Source: an uncultured Methanobacteriaceae archaeon | GTDB taxonomy: Archaea; Methanobacteriota; Methanobacteria; Methanobacteriales; Methanobacteriaceae | Direction: 5' to 3' | Assembly (NCBI GenBank): GCA_902782945.1 | Contig: CACZOU010000058.1 | Coordinates: 1 to 37,364 of the forward strand | Length of the DNA stretch: 37,364 nt | Part shown: positions 14,769 through 21,317 of the stretch, one piece after another | Position numbering within the stretch: position 1 is the stretch's first letter | How the letters are laid out: every line of letters begins with the position of its first letter | The notes under the pieces: generated by a model | What the model was told of the DNA's origin: nothing | The model's database searches: none | Seen by the model: the letters and a program-made list of their open reading frames with translations, nothing else | Position numbers and translations under genes: made by a program

Positions 14769-15410
14769 TTGGAAACGTTCAGTAAAACACTACAACATGC
14801 AACAAAATTTCAACCCATTATTGGTGATCTTGAAGGTACATGTTGCATGTGTGGAGAACATACAACACATGGAAACAAGAAAAAGTTCGGAAATAACTTC
14901 ACTTGTGCTGATTACATTAGTTCAGGAGACGTTGTATGTCCATACTGTCAACATTTGGTGTCAAATAGTAATAAGTACAGACGTACAATGTTTTTATTAA
15001 CAGAAGATACCTTTAAACCTTTCAAAAAGAAAGATATAAAAGAAATCATATTTAATTTGCCAGAAGACAAAGATTTCTACTTATATCTAACTAAAACATG
15101 GCAGAAGTTAGGGTATATTCTAATGAATCATGCACGAAATACTGCAGGAACAAAAGAAATAACATGTATCGTTGATTACAATATTATCACATTCACATTA
15201 CAGGATCTACGAGAAAAATATGAACTCTGTAAACTGTTACGTGAATATAAAATAAGTAAAGAAGTATTAGAAACAGCTTCATTTGAAGTACATCATTATC
15301 GTAGATTAAATGACGCCTACGGTAATATTAAAACTAGACAATTAATAAATAAAGTACAAAGCTATAAAAATAACCCCGTATGGGATTTAGCAATATATAT
15401 TTGTGATTAA
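14769..15410 (+). CDS. csf1: Csf1-like (type IV Cas8-like) zinc-finger subunit
   Basis: The start is TTG 14769 after AGGAGGTGA. The N-terminal third has a four-Cys zinc finger: C25/C26-M-C28 and C57-PY-C60, separated by a Phe-rich segment (KKFGNNFTCADYISSG). This is the arrangement of Csf1, the large-subunit-like protein of type IV effectors, which are usually near 200-250 residues; this has 213. The rest is mixed alpha/beta. Position supports the call, since it lies between cas6 and genes for Cas11-, Cas7- and Cas5-like proteins. By analogy with Cas8 it would bind the 5' handle of the guide or help target recognition. Sequence divergence is high, so the call rests partly on order. Confidence 0.78.
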   Translation: METFSKTLQHATKFQPIIGDLEGTCCMCGEHTTHGNKKKFGNNFTCADYISSGDVVCPYCQHLVSNSNKYRRTMFLLTEDTFKPFKKKDIKEIIFNLPEDKDFYLYLTKTWQKLGYILMNHARNTAGTKEITCIVDYNIITFTLQDLREKYELCKLLREYKISKEVLETASFEVHHYRRLNDAYGNIKTRQLINKVQSYKNNPVWDLAIYICD

Positions 15411-15411
15411 A

Positions 15412-15774
15412 ATGAATGAAAATGAACAACTTGAATTAGAAGTAGAAAATAAATTAGCATACGTGTTAGCAAAGGCATACACACTCATACCATGGAATAA
15501 AATAAAAGTAAACAATGCTCATAAATTCTTCATGGAAAGAATAAGAGCAAGTAGTAATACAAGAACATTCAAAGAATATCTTGATGTATTATGTATGAAA
15601 CTCAATATTGAAATGATGAAAATAGATACAGACATTATTGATTTCTTAGATGAAAATAATAATATTACTATGAAATTAATTCGTACTGAAAGTCTATATA
15701 TATGTAATTTTGCACTTGAAACAGCAGATAAAATAAAGAAAGGAGGGTTAAAAGATGGAAACAATAATGATTAA
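15412..15774 (+). CDS. cas11: Cas11-like small subunit
   Basis: A 120-residue, almost wholly helical protein (LEVENKLAYVLAKAYTLI, HKFFMERIRASS, KEYLDVLCMKLNIEMMKI, ICNFALETADKIKKG). Type IV-B loci carry a small helical Cas11-like gene between csf1 and csf2, exactly this place. I use ATG 15412, one base after the csf1 stop; a GTG at 15403 would overlap it. Its 3' end overlaps csf2 by 20 bases. Cas11 subunits line the inner belly of the effector complex. No sequence signature proves it; size, fold and position do. Confidence 0.7.
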   Translation: MNENEQLELEVENKLAYVLAKAYTLIPWNKIKVNNAHKFFMERIRASSNTRTFKEYLDVLCMKLNIEMMKIDTDIIDFLDENNNITMKLIRTESLYICNFALETADKIKKGGLKDGNNND

Positions 15775-16633
15775 GGGTAATTGGACAGCTCTAAGTCCTA
15801 TAACACATTTTGGAAGTGAAGAATATGGTACAACAAAACTATTCAACGTACAACCAACAGTAATAAAGAATAGCCTATCTGGTGAACCCGAGATAGATAA
15901 TATACCTGTCGTGCATGGAAATGCTGTACGTGGAATGTTAAGACGATTACTTCTCGACGATTATCTTACACAGGTGGGCTATGACTTGAATAGTAAAAAA
16001 GTATACCATTTCCTATTTACAGGAGGTATATTAGAAGCATTAGACCCAAAAGATAAAGGATCAATCAATTTAACAAAGAAAAAAGAAATCAGAAAATATA
16101 TTCCTCCTATAAGTCTTCTTGGGTCTGCACTAGGAAATCAAATGATTCAAGGAAAACTCAAGGTAGGCATGGGTAATATTGTATGTGATGAAACAAAACA
16201 CTACATTGAAGAAACAGGAAACACATACAGTGCATATAACTTGAAATCAACAGATTTTGGTACTCGTCTTGATGACCTAGAAATAGGAAGACAAATACAA
16301 GAAAACGAAGACAAAACAAAAGACAAAGATGGAGAAGAACAACATACACAAATGAAATACGAATTTGAAACACTTATCAGAGGTACGAAGTTTACACATG
16401 AATTTATACTCGAGGATATGTTACCACATGAAAAAGGCTGTTTCAAACGTATGTTGGAGTTATGGGAGGAGCGTCCTTATCTTGGAGGAAAGAGTGGAAC
16501 AGGATATGGTCGAATTAAGTTTGAATATAAGGATATTGATGAATTTGACAGTCAAGTATACTTAGATTATCTTGAAGAGAATAAGGATGATATACAACGG
16601 TTCTTGGTGGGCTTATGCAAACAATTCAGATAG
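15755..16633 (+). CDS. csf2: Csf2-like Cas7 backbone subunit
   Basis: This RAMP protein of 292 residues would polymerise along the guide RNA. It opens with WTALSPITHFGSEEYGTTKL. Next comes PVVHGNAVRGMLRRLL (51-66), the P..GNS.RG..RR pattern characteristic of Csf2 and Csm3-like Cas7 proteins. The glycine-rich loop GGKSGTGYGR lies at 244-253. An acidic charged loop (about 173-205, ENEDKTKDKDGEEQ) is inserted between. AAAGGAGGG precedes the ATG. It overlaps both the Cas11-like gene and csf3, so the subunits are made together. Type IV Cas7 lacks proven target-cutting activity, and I see nothing to assign cleavage here. Confidence 0.88.
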   Translation: METIMIKGNWTALSPITHFGSEEYGTTKLFNVQPTVIKNSLSGEPEIDNIPVVHGNAVRGMLRRLLLDDYLTQVGYDLNSKKVYHFLFTGGILEALDPKDKGSINLTKKKEIRKYIPPISLLGSALGNQMIQGKLKVGMGNIVCDETKHYIEETGNTYSAYNLKSTDFGTRLDDLEIGRQIQENEDKTKDKDGEEQHTQMKYEFETLIRGTKFTHEFILEDMLPHEKGCFKRMLELWEERPYLGGKSGTGYGRIKFEYKDIDEFDSQVYLDYLEENKDDIQRFLVGLCKQFR

Positions 16634-17352
16634 ATGAGGTAGATGAGTATGAGGTTGGTCATAATTATCAACCTCTACAAATTTCAATGGATATAAGACC
16701 TCCTTTGTATCTTGCGAGTCCTTGGATTAATCTTGATGGTATTTTGGCTTATCTTTGTCTTCGTGATGCACTTGGTGAGGATTATTGGTCATTACCTTCA
16801 GACCAGATCGTAGATATTAGTCATCTTGATATTCCTTTGAAGAAAACAGAGGATTTATATCATACTAGTATTAGTATCCTAGATCATCCTGTACTGAAAA
16901 AAGATACTATATATAAGCGTTTCACTGATAAGGAATCATATCACCTTGCAAAGAAACAACAACAAGGAAAAATCAGGACAAATGCAGGTCATTATAAGGA
17001 TTTCATGATTAATTTACCTCTTATTGTGACAAATAAGGTTAAATGGTACTGTAATGGTGATAAAAAAGAAATACAACGCTTACTCAAACACATACATTAC
17101 CTAGGAAAAAAAACAAGTATAGGTGGAGGATATGTTAAAAAAATAAGCATAACTGAAACAGACGTAGATTATAGTTTCTACAAGGACGGATATATACTCA
17201 AACAAATACCTGGAACAATAAAAGGTATACCAGTTACCCCTGGGAGTAAGTGGAGTAGAAGCACGTATAAACCTCCTTATTGGGATAATTCACAGGTTAC
17301 ATTATGCCGAATGCCTCCAAATCAGTTAATAGGAGAAGAAAATAATGCATAA
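16615..17352 (+). CDS. csf3: Csf3-like Cas5 subunit
   Basis: The 245-residue protein has Cas5/Csf3 features: a first strand LQISMDIRPPLYLASP, then LDGILAYLCLRDALG (40-54), matching the Csf3 N-terminal helix after its first strand. The glycine loop is LGKKTSIGGGYVKKI (163-177), the G-rich motif of RAMPs. The ATG lies inside the last 19 bases of csf2, after GGTGGG. Cas5 caps the 5' handle of the guide. The gene overlaps the CysH-like gene by 8 bases. Size and order match type IV loci. Confidence 0.85.
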   Translation: MQTIQIDEVDEYEVGHNYQPLQISMDIRPPLYLASPWINLDGILAYLCLRDALGEDYWSLPSDQIVDISHLDIPLKKTEDLYHTSISILDHPVLKKDTIYKRFTDKESYHLAKKQQQGKIRTNAGHYKDFMINLPLIVTNKVKWYCNGDKKEIQRLLKHIHYLGKKTSIGGGYVKKISITETDVDYSFYKDGYILKQIPGTIKGIPVTPGSKWSRSTYKPPYWDNSQVTLCRMPPNQLIGEENNA

Positions 17353-18085
17353 AGATAATAATATGCCTAGAAGACAAAGGAAAGCATATGAATATCATGC
17401 AAAAACACAAGCTTACAAAAATAATATAAGAAAAGCAGAAAATAATATCCGTGAAATACTCCGAAATCCATTGTATGCTCCAATAGTAGAGTATAGTGGT
17501 GGAAAAGATAGTATAGTACTAACTGACATGGTAATGAGACAAGATAATACTATACCTGTATGGAATTATCATCCTGGTTATGCTCAGAGTATCAAACAAT
17601 TATTCAGGTCTGAAGAAACACAAAATGAAATTCTGAAAACATTACACACTATGAAAAATATACCTGAAAGTATATATGTTGCTAATATGCCTACAATGGA
17701 TAAGAATTATCGTATAGGTGATTATTTCAAACTCTTATTCGAGTACATGGAAAAAAAGAAATGTAACCTTGAATTACTGGGTATACGTGGACAAGAAAGT
17801 GTTACAAGGAAACACAGAGTAAAACAAGACCTTGTACACCTGGAAGGAGATCGTGTTGTATCTTTTCCTATCAGTCATCTTTCCTGTGATGACGTGTGGG
17901 CATATATATTATCAAATGATATATACTATACGAGTCACTACGACAAATATGGACCAATTTACGGGTGGGATAAGGTACGTTTTACAAGTCATTTCAATGA
18001 GAATGACGTGTTTACGGGGGGTAATTATTTTTTTGATAAAATAATGTATAGTAATGAGGTAAATGAACAACCGAAGAGGAGGTGA
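17345..18085 (+). CDS. cysH: CysH-like PP-loop ATP pyrophosphatase of type IV-B CRISPR
   Basis: The protein belongs to the PAPS-reductase/adenine-nucleotide alpha-hydrolase fold. The PP-loop EYSGGKDSIVLTD lies at 49-61, and IRGQESVTRKHRV (about 143-155) and PISHLSCDDVWAYIL (about 178-192) match conserved family segments. It lacks the C-terminal ECGxH motif and paired cysteines needed for sulfate reduction, so it is not an assimilatory reductase. A cysH-like gene is the hallmark ancillary gene of type IV-B loci; its activity there is unresolved, perhaps nucleotide or RNA modification. It overlaps csf3 and is followed after 6 bases by a Ser-rich small gene. ATG 17345 follows GGAGAAGAAA. Confidence 0.88.
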   Translation: MHKDNNMPRRQRKAYEYHAKTQAYKNNIRKAENNIREILRNPLYAPIVEYSGGKDSIVLTDMVMRQDNTIPVWNYHPGYAQSIKQLFRSEETQNEILKTLHTMKNIPESIYVANMPTMDKNYRIGDYFKLLFEYMEKKKCNLELLGIRGQESVTRKHRVKQDLVHLEGDRVVSFPISHLSCDDVWAYILSNDIYYTSHYDKYGPIYGWDKVRFTSHFNENDVFTGGNYFFDKIMYSNEVNEQPKRR

Positions 18086-18091
18086 TGTTAT

Positions 18092-18208
18092 ATGATTTGT
18101 TGGGGTAGTAGTGGAGGCAGTTCTGCTGATAAGTCTACCAGTTCTGGACGTGAGAGTAGTAATTCTCCACGTAGAACTTTGTTAGACCAATTTAAACGTT
18201 CAAGATAA
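18092..18208 (+). CDS. Ser-rich 38-residue protein closing the type IV operon
   Basis: ATG 18092 follows a strong GAGGAGGTGATG. The peptide is Ser/Gly-rich with an Arg-rich end (CWGSSGGSSADKSTSSG, then SPRRTLLDQFKRSR). It starts 6 bases after the CysH-like stop, so it is part of the operon. The excellent ribosome site argues that it is translated. No family is recognised; it could be an unstructured partner of the complex. Confidence 0.6.
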   Translation: MICWGSSGGSSADKSTSSGRESSNSPRRTLLDQFKRSR

Positions 18209-18214
18209 CGGTTG

Positions 18215-18262
18215 TGAATATTTTTTTTTATTTATTTTTTTTTCTTTTCTTTACCTTTTTTT
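18215..18262 (+). terminator. T-tract terminator after the type IV operon
   Basis: Several runs of 8-12 T follow the Ser-rich gene within about 50 bases. Archaeal terminators are often poly-T tracts without hairpins, so this is the likely end of the 10.4-18.2 kb transcript. Confidence 0.55.
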
Positions 18263-18309
18263 TATATTTTACTTTAGTGTTTTTAAAGTATTTTTTATTA
18301 AAAGTACCT

Positions 18310-18409
18310 CTAAAATAGGAAACCTTTATATAGTATGTACACAATAGTATAGTATAGAGAAGTACAAAAGTACTTCAAAAAAAAAGAAAATTATAAGGAG
18401 ACCTTTAAG
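18310..18409 (+). promoter_or_regulatory. Promoter/leader cassette, copy B
   Basis: GGAAACC, the TATA box CTTTATATAGTATG (about 18324-18337), TATAGAG, the perfect dyad GAAGTAC-AAAA-GTACTTC (18359-18376), an A-rich leader and AAGGAG (18395-18400) before ATG 18410. It is nearly identical to copies A and C. Confidence 0.8.
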
Positions 18410-18844
18410 ATGAAAACAATAATAATAAAAAACCTAAATGACTTAGAAGAGGAAGAAGTAAACTATGTTGAACAAGATGTTGAGTTTAAAATAGGTGTAG
18501 AAGGAGACACCTATGAAATAACTCTCGAAAGAGAGGACGGAGGAAACATCTCCGACATCCCAGGCTGGAGCTGGAGACTATTGGATTATCCTGTAGGGGA
18601 TATACAAGCATGTATCATTCATAAATTTTTGAATGATGCATACATAATGTATGACATCGATCAAAAGATGTATGACACAGATGTTGATGAATGTTTCATT
18701 CACTATGTTGATGTAGATGAATTCATCAAAAATAATTTCTTTGATGATGAAGAAATGGAATTCATCAAAGAACAAGAAGACGAAGAAGGGTACATGAGAA
18801 TATATGTAACCGTAACAGAAAATAGAGTATTGGAGGAAGAATAA
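18410..18844 (+). CDS. Highly acidic 144-aa protein, candidate DNA-mimic or anti-defence protein
   Basis: Roughly a third of residues are Asp or Glu, with few Lys/Arg in the second half (VDVDEFIKNNFFDDEEMEF and EQEDEEGYM). Such charge is typical of antirestriction, anti-CRISPR and other DNA-mimic proteins of viruses, but I cannot match it to a named family. Trp residues in IPGWSWRLLDYPVGD suggest a folded core. It is expressed from its own cassette promoter with AAGGAG, right after the type IV operon. An ArdA-like or unrelated mimic is possible. The inference comes from composition and location only. Confidence 0.7.
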   Translation: MKTIIIKNLNDLEEEEVNYVEQDVEFKIGVEGDTYEITLEREDGGNISDIPGWSWRLLDYPVGDIQACIIHKFLNDAYIMYDIDQKMYDTDVDECFIHYVDVDEFIKNNFFDDEEMEFIKEQEDEEGYMRIYVTVTENRVLEEE

Positions 18845-18849
18845 ATTTT

Positions 18850-18953
18850 TTCCTCTAAACCAAAACATTTATATAATATGTGTATAATATTATAGTATAG
18901 AGAAGTACAAAAGTACATTTTAAAAAAAAAGAAAATAATAAGGAGATAAAAAA
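18850..18953 (+). promoter_or_regulatory. Promoter/leader cassette, copy C
   Basis: TATA box (TTTATATAAT at 18868-18877), TATAGAG, the dyad GAAGTAC-AAAA-GTACATT (18902-18919, right arm degraded in two of seven bases), an A-rich leader and AAGGAGA before ATG 18954. It repeats copy B one gene later. Confidence 0.78.
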
Positions 18954-19319
18954 ATGAGTTATGAAATAACAATAAAAACTAACCACCCTGAGGACCTAAC
19001 TATTGATTCTGAAGTGTCCACCACCACTTCAGAATTCGAATATGACGCAGTTACAGGAGGATTTGATAATAACCTCTCCACTACTGCAGAGGTAGAAGTA
19101 GAACATATTGCTGAAGATTATTCAGAGTATGTGCAAGGAAAAGCTTGCAACGGAGGCTGTTATGGCTTTGACTACTATAAAGTAGTCAGAGTAATCAGCA
19201 TGGAAACAGAACCTGCAGAAACAATTGAAACTACAGATATAGGCAAATATGATATTCCTGATGACATCTATGACAAATTAGACTGCATCCTCTACGAAAT
19301 CCCCATGGAGGATGAATAA
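18954..19319 (+). CDS. Acidic 121-aa protein
   Basis: Acidic throughout, poor in Lys and Arg, and rich in beta-prone Thr/Val (SEVSTTTSEFEYDAVTG, TTAEVEVEHIAEDYSEYV). It has Cys in KACNGGCYGFDYYK (about 62-75), which could bind a metal or form a disulfide. It is controlled by cassette copy C, like its acidic neighbour. Its last base is the first of the next ATG, so the following gene is translationally coupled. No family recognised; an anti-defence or host-takeover role is inferred. Confidence 0.68.
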   Translation: MSYEITIKTNHPEDLTIDSEVSTTTSEFEYDAVTGGFDNNLSTTAEVEVEHIAEDYSEYVQGKACNGGCYGFDYYKVVRVISMETEPAETIETTDIGKYDIPDDIYDKLDCILYEIPMEDE

Positions 19320-19960
19320 TGTTCTATAACAATATAGAGGAACATTATAGGGATATCGAAGATATATCCCTAGAAGAACTATCTGAAAAAGTAGGAGTAG
19401 AATATGAACCTCCTACAAATAATCAGGAGGAGTGGGCTACGTTCTCATTCCTCAAGGGTATGGAGGAATTCAATGATGAGGTGTACGCCTCCTGCTTCAT
19501 GTATTATATCACCATCCTTATGACTGGTTGGGGTATCAGCATGGGTGCTGAGTACACCTACTTCAAGGGATCCTTGGAATATAGAATCTCCGATATCCTT
19601 GAGGGCGTACGAGAAGAACAATACCATATGGGAGGAACTCATGTAGAATCAATGCAAGGATTCTTCCAACAAGTCCTAAAATTCTTCAAAGAAGAAGGCG
19701 AAGACTATGAAAAAGCAGTGTACAGATACAATGCGAATTTAACAGAGGAGAACAAAGAAAAACTAAAAAGTTGCGGAACCATAAAAGAAGGGATACTAAA
19801 AGGATTAAAAAATCCAGGTAACCCTGTTAGTAACATCCATCCTAGCCTCCAGGTTGGATTTAGCCTAACACATACACAACACAAGGCCTTCGAAGAACTC
19901 GAAGGCAAAAGTGCAACTGATAAAGTCCTCCGCATAATAGGAGGACTACCAAATGAGTAG
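19319..19960 (+). CDS. Hypothetical 213-aa protein
   Basis: I do not recognise the family. It is acidic and mainly helical, with an aromatic, partly hydrophobic middle (YASCFMYYITILMTGWGISM, about 61-80) that may be a buried helix or membrane-associated. The last third has LKNPGNPVSNIHPSLQVGF. Its start overlaps the acidic gene upstream (TAATG), with GGAGGATG just before as ribosome site, and its end overlaps the repeat protein by 8 bases. It forms a coupled trio with those genes. Confidence 0.65.
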   Translation: MFYNNIEEHYRDIEDISLEELSEKVGVEYEPPTNNQEEWATFSFLKGMEEFNDEVYASCFMYYITILMTGWGISMGAEYTYFKGSLEYRISDILEGVREEQYHMGGTHVESMQGFFQQVLKFFKEEGEDYEKAVYRYNANLTEENKEKLKSCGTIKEGILKGLKNPGNPVSNIHPSLQVGFSLTHTQHKAFEELEGKSATDKVLRIIGGLPNE

Positions 19961-21245
19961 AAATATTTATTTTGGAAAAGGGTATTATCAGATTAGCCGT
20001 AATAACCATTATTACGGCTCATTTAAAGATAAGCAAACAGCGATAGCTGTAAGAGATTACCTCCAAACTCATGATTGGGTTATACCTTTTCATGAACCTA
20101 CTATACTTTTTTTACAAGGAAAATATTACATTGTTAATAATATTAATAATAAAATAAAACTGTATTCATCATTTAACACACGAGAGGAAGCAGAACAAGA
20201 ATTAAAACGGGGTTATGATTATACTAACCTTGTTGGTCCAAGTAAAAGAGGAGACTACTCTATATTTCATGCTAGAAAATATTATGGTAATTATCAAGAT
20301 CAAATTACTGCAATGGATATAAGGGATTATCTGGTAAAACATGATTGGGTTATACCTTTTAATGAGCCTACAATAATCAAATCAAATGATAATTATTATA
20401 TAGTAAATAAATTAGAAGGTAAATTAAAAGTATTTTCCTCAGCAACAACACTAAAGGATGCTGAAAAAAAATTAAGTAACATAGATGACATGACTAACAT
20501 CTATTATACTAATAATTATTACTTAATTAATAGAGTTCATGATGGGAAGAAAGAGAATTATTATACTTATAAAACAAAAGAAGAAGCACAAGACATGAGA
20601 AATTGGCTTCGGAAACATAACTGGAACAGAGAGGAATTTGAAAAGGAATATGCTAGACGATATCCTAAGCTTCCAGAATACATTTATAGAACTGGTAATC
20701 GTTATTTTATCAAAAAAAGATATTTAGAAGGATTTCAAAGGTACGGAGTATATAACACAATAGATGAAGCGGTACGCCATAGAGATTGGCTTATTGCTAA
20801 CGACTGGAAGGTACCCGTTAAGAGGGGAATTATTGAATACAATGGGTATTGGTATGTACGGCGAAATACTCTTATTAATAGGAAACCCTATAAGAAATTC
20901 TATTATAAAACAGAGTCTAAGGATGAAGCAATTAAAGTATATCTAGACTATAAAATGAACGGATATCCGGAACCTTATTATATTACTGATAAATATCGTT
21001 ATATCCATCATGATGGGCAATTATATTATGTTGTAAAGAGTCCTATAAGGTATGGGTATACTAAAACGTTAGAGGACGCTATTATCCTTAGAACCATTAT
21101 AGAGAATACGGGCTGGAAGAAACCAGTTGAAGGAATATACATCTATGATGGTACGATGTATAAAATCAAATACAATAATTATGGTACGCCTGTATTTGAA
21201 AAAGAAATAGATGCACAGTATATATTAGAAAACAAGAATGAATGA
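19953..21245 (+). CDS. Repeat protein with AP2-like modules (430 aa)
   Basis: The protein is built from about five tandem modules of 60-90 residues. Each has aromatic beta strands, then an amphipathic helix ending in a Trp: examples are YYGSFKDKQTAIAVRDYLQT-HDW, YYGNYQDQITAMDIRDYLVK-HDW, YKTKEEAQDMRNWLRK-HNW and YGVYNTIDEAVRHRDWLIAN-DW. The strand-strand-strand-helix order with G.F.T.EEA resembles AP2-type DNA-binding modules of phage homing nucleases and integrases. No nuclease domain is seen. A shorter relative lies at 25094-25477. A multivalent DNA-binding protein is likely. GGAGGA precedes ATG 19953 inside the previous gene. Confidence 0.72.
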   Translation: MSRNIYFGKGYYQISRNNHYYGSFKDKQTAIAVRDYLQTHDWVIPFHEPTILFLQGKYYIVNNINNKIKLYSSFNTREEAEQELKRGYDYTNLVGPSKRGDYSIFHARKYYGNYQDQITAMDIRDYLVKHDWVIPFNEPTIIKSNDNYYIVNKLEGKLKVFSSATTLKDAEKKLSNIDDMTNIYYTNNYYLINRVHDGKKENYYTYKTKEEAQDMRNWLRKHNWNREEFEKEYARRYPKLPEYIYRTGNRYFIKKRYLEGFQRYGVYNTIDEAVRHRDWLIANDWKVPVKRGIIEYNGYWYVRRNTLINRKPYKKFYYKTESKDEAIKVYLDYKMNGYPEPYYITDKYRYIHHDGQLYYVVKSPIRYGYTKTLEDAIILRTIIENTGWKKPVEGIYIYDGTMYKIKYNNYGTPVFEKEIDAQYILENKNE

Positions 21246-21317
21246 TATTTTGGATCTATATTAATAAAAATTATAAATAATAATAAGAATAAAATTACAA
21301 TAAATGAGGGTAATACA

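Noticed and set aside
17345-18085. Assimilatory PAPS/APS reductase
   Set aside because: No ECGxH motif or iron-sulfur cysteines, no sulfur genes nearby, and it overlaps csf3; the type IV ancillary role fits better.
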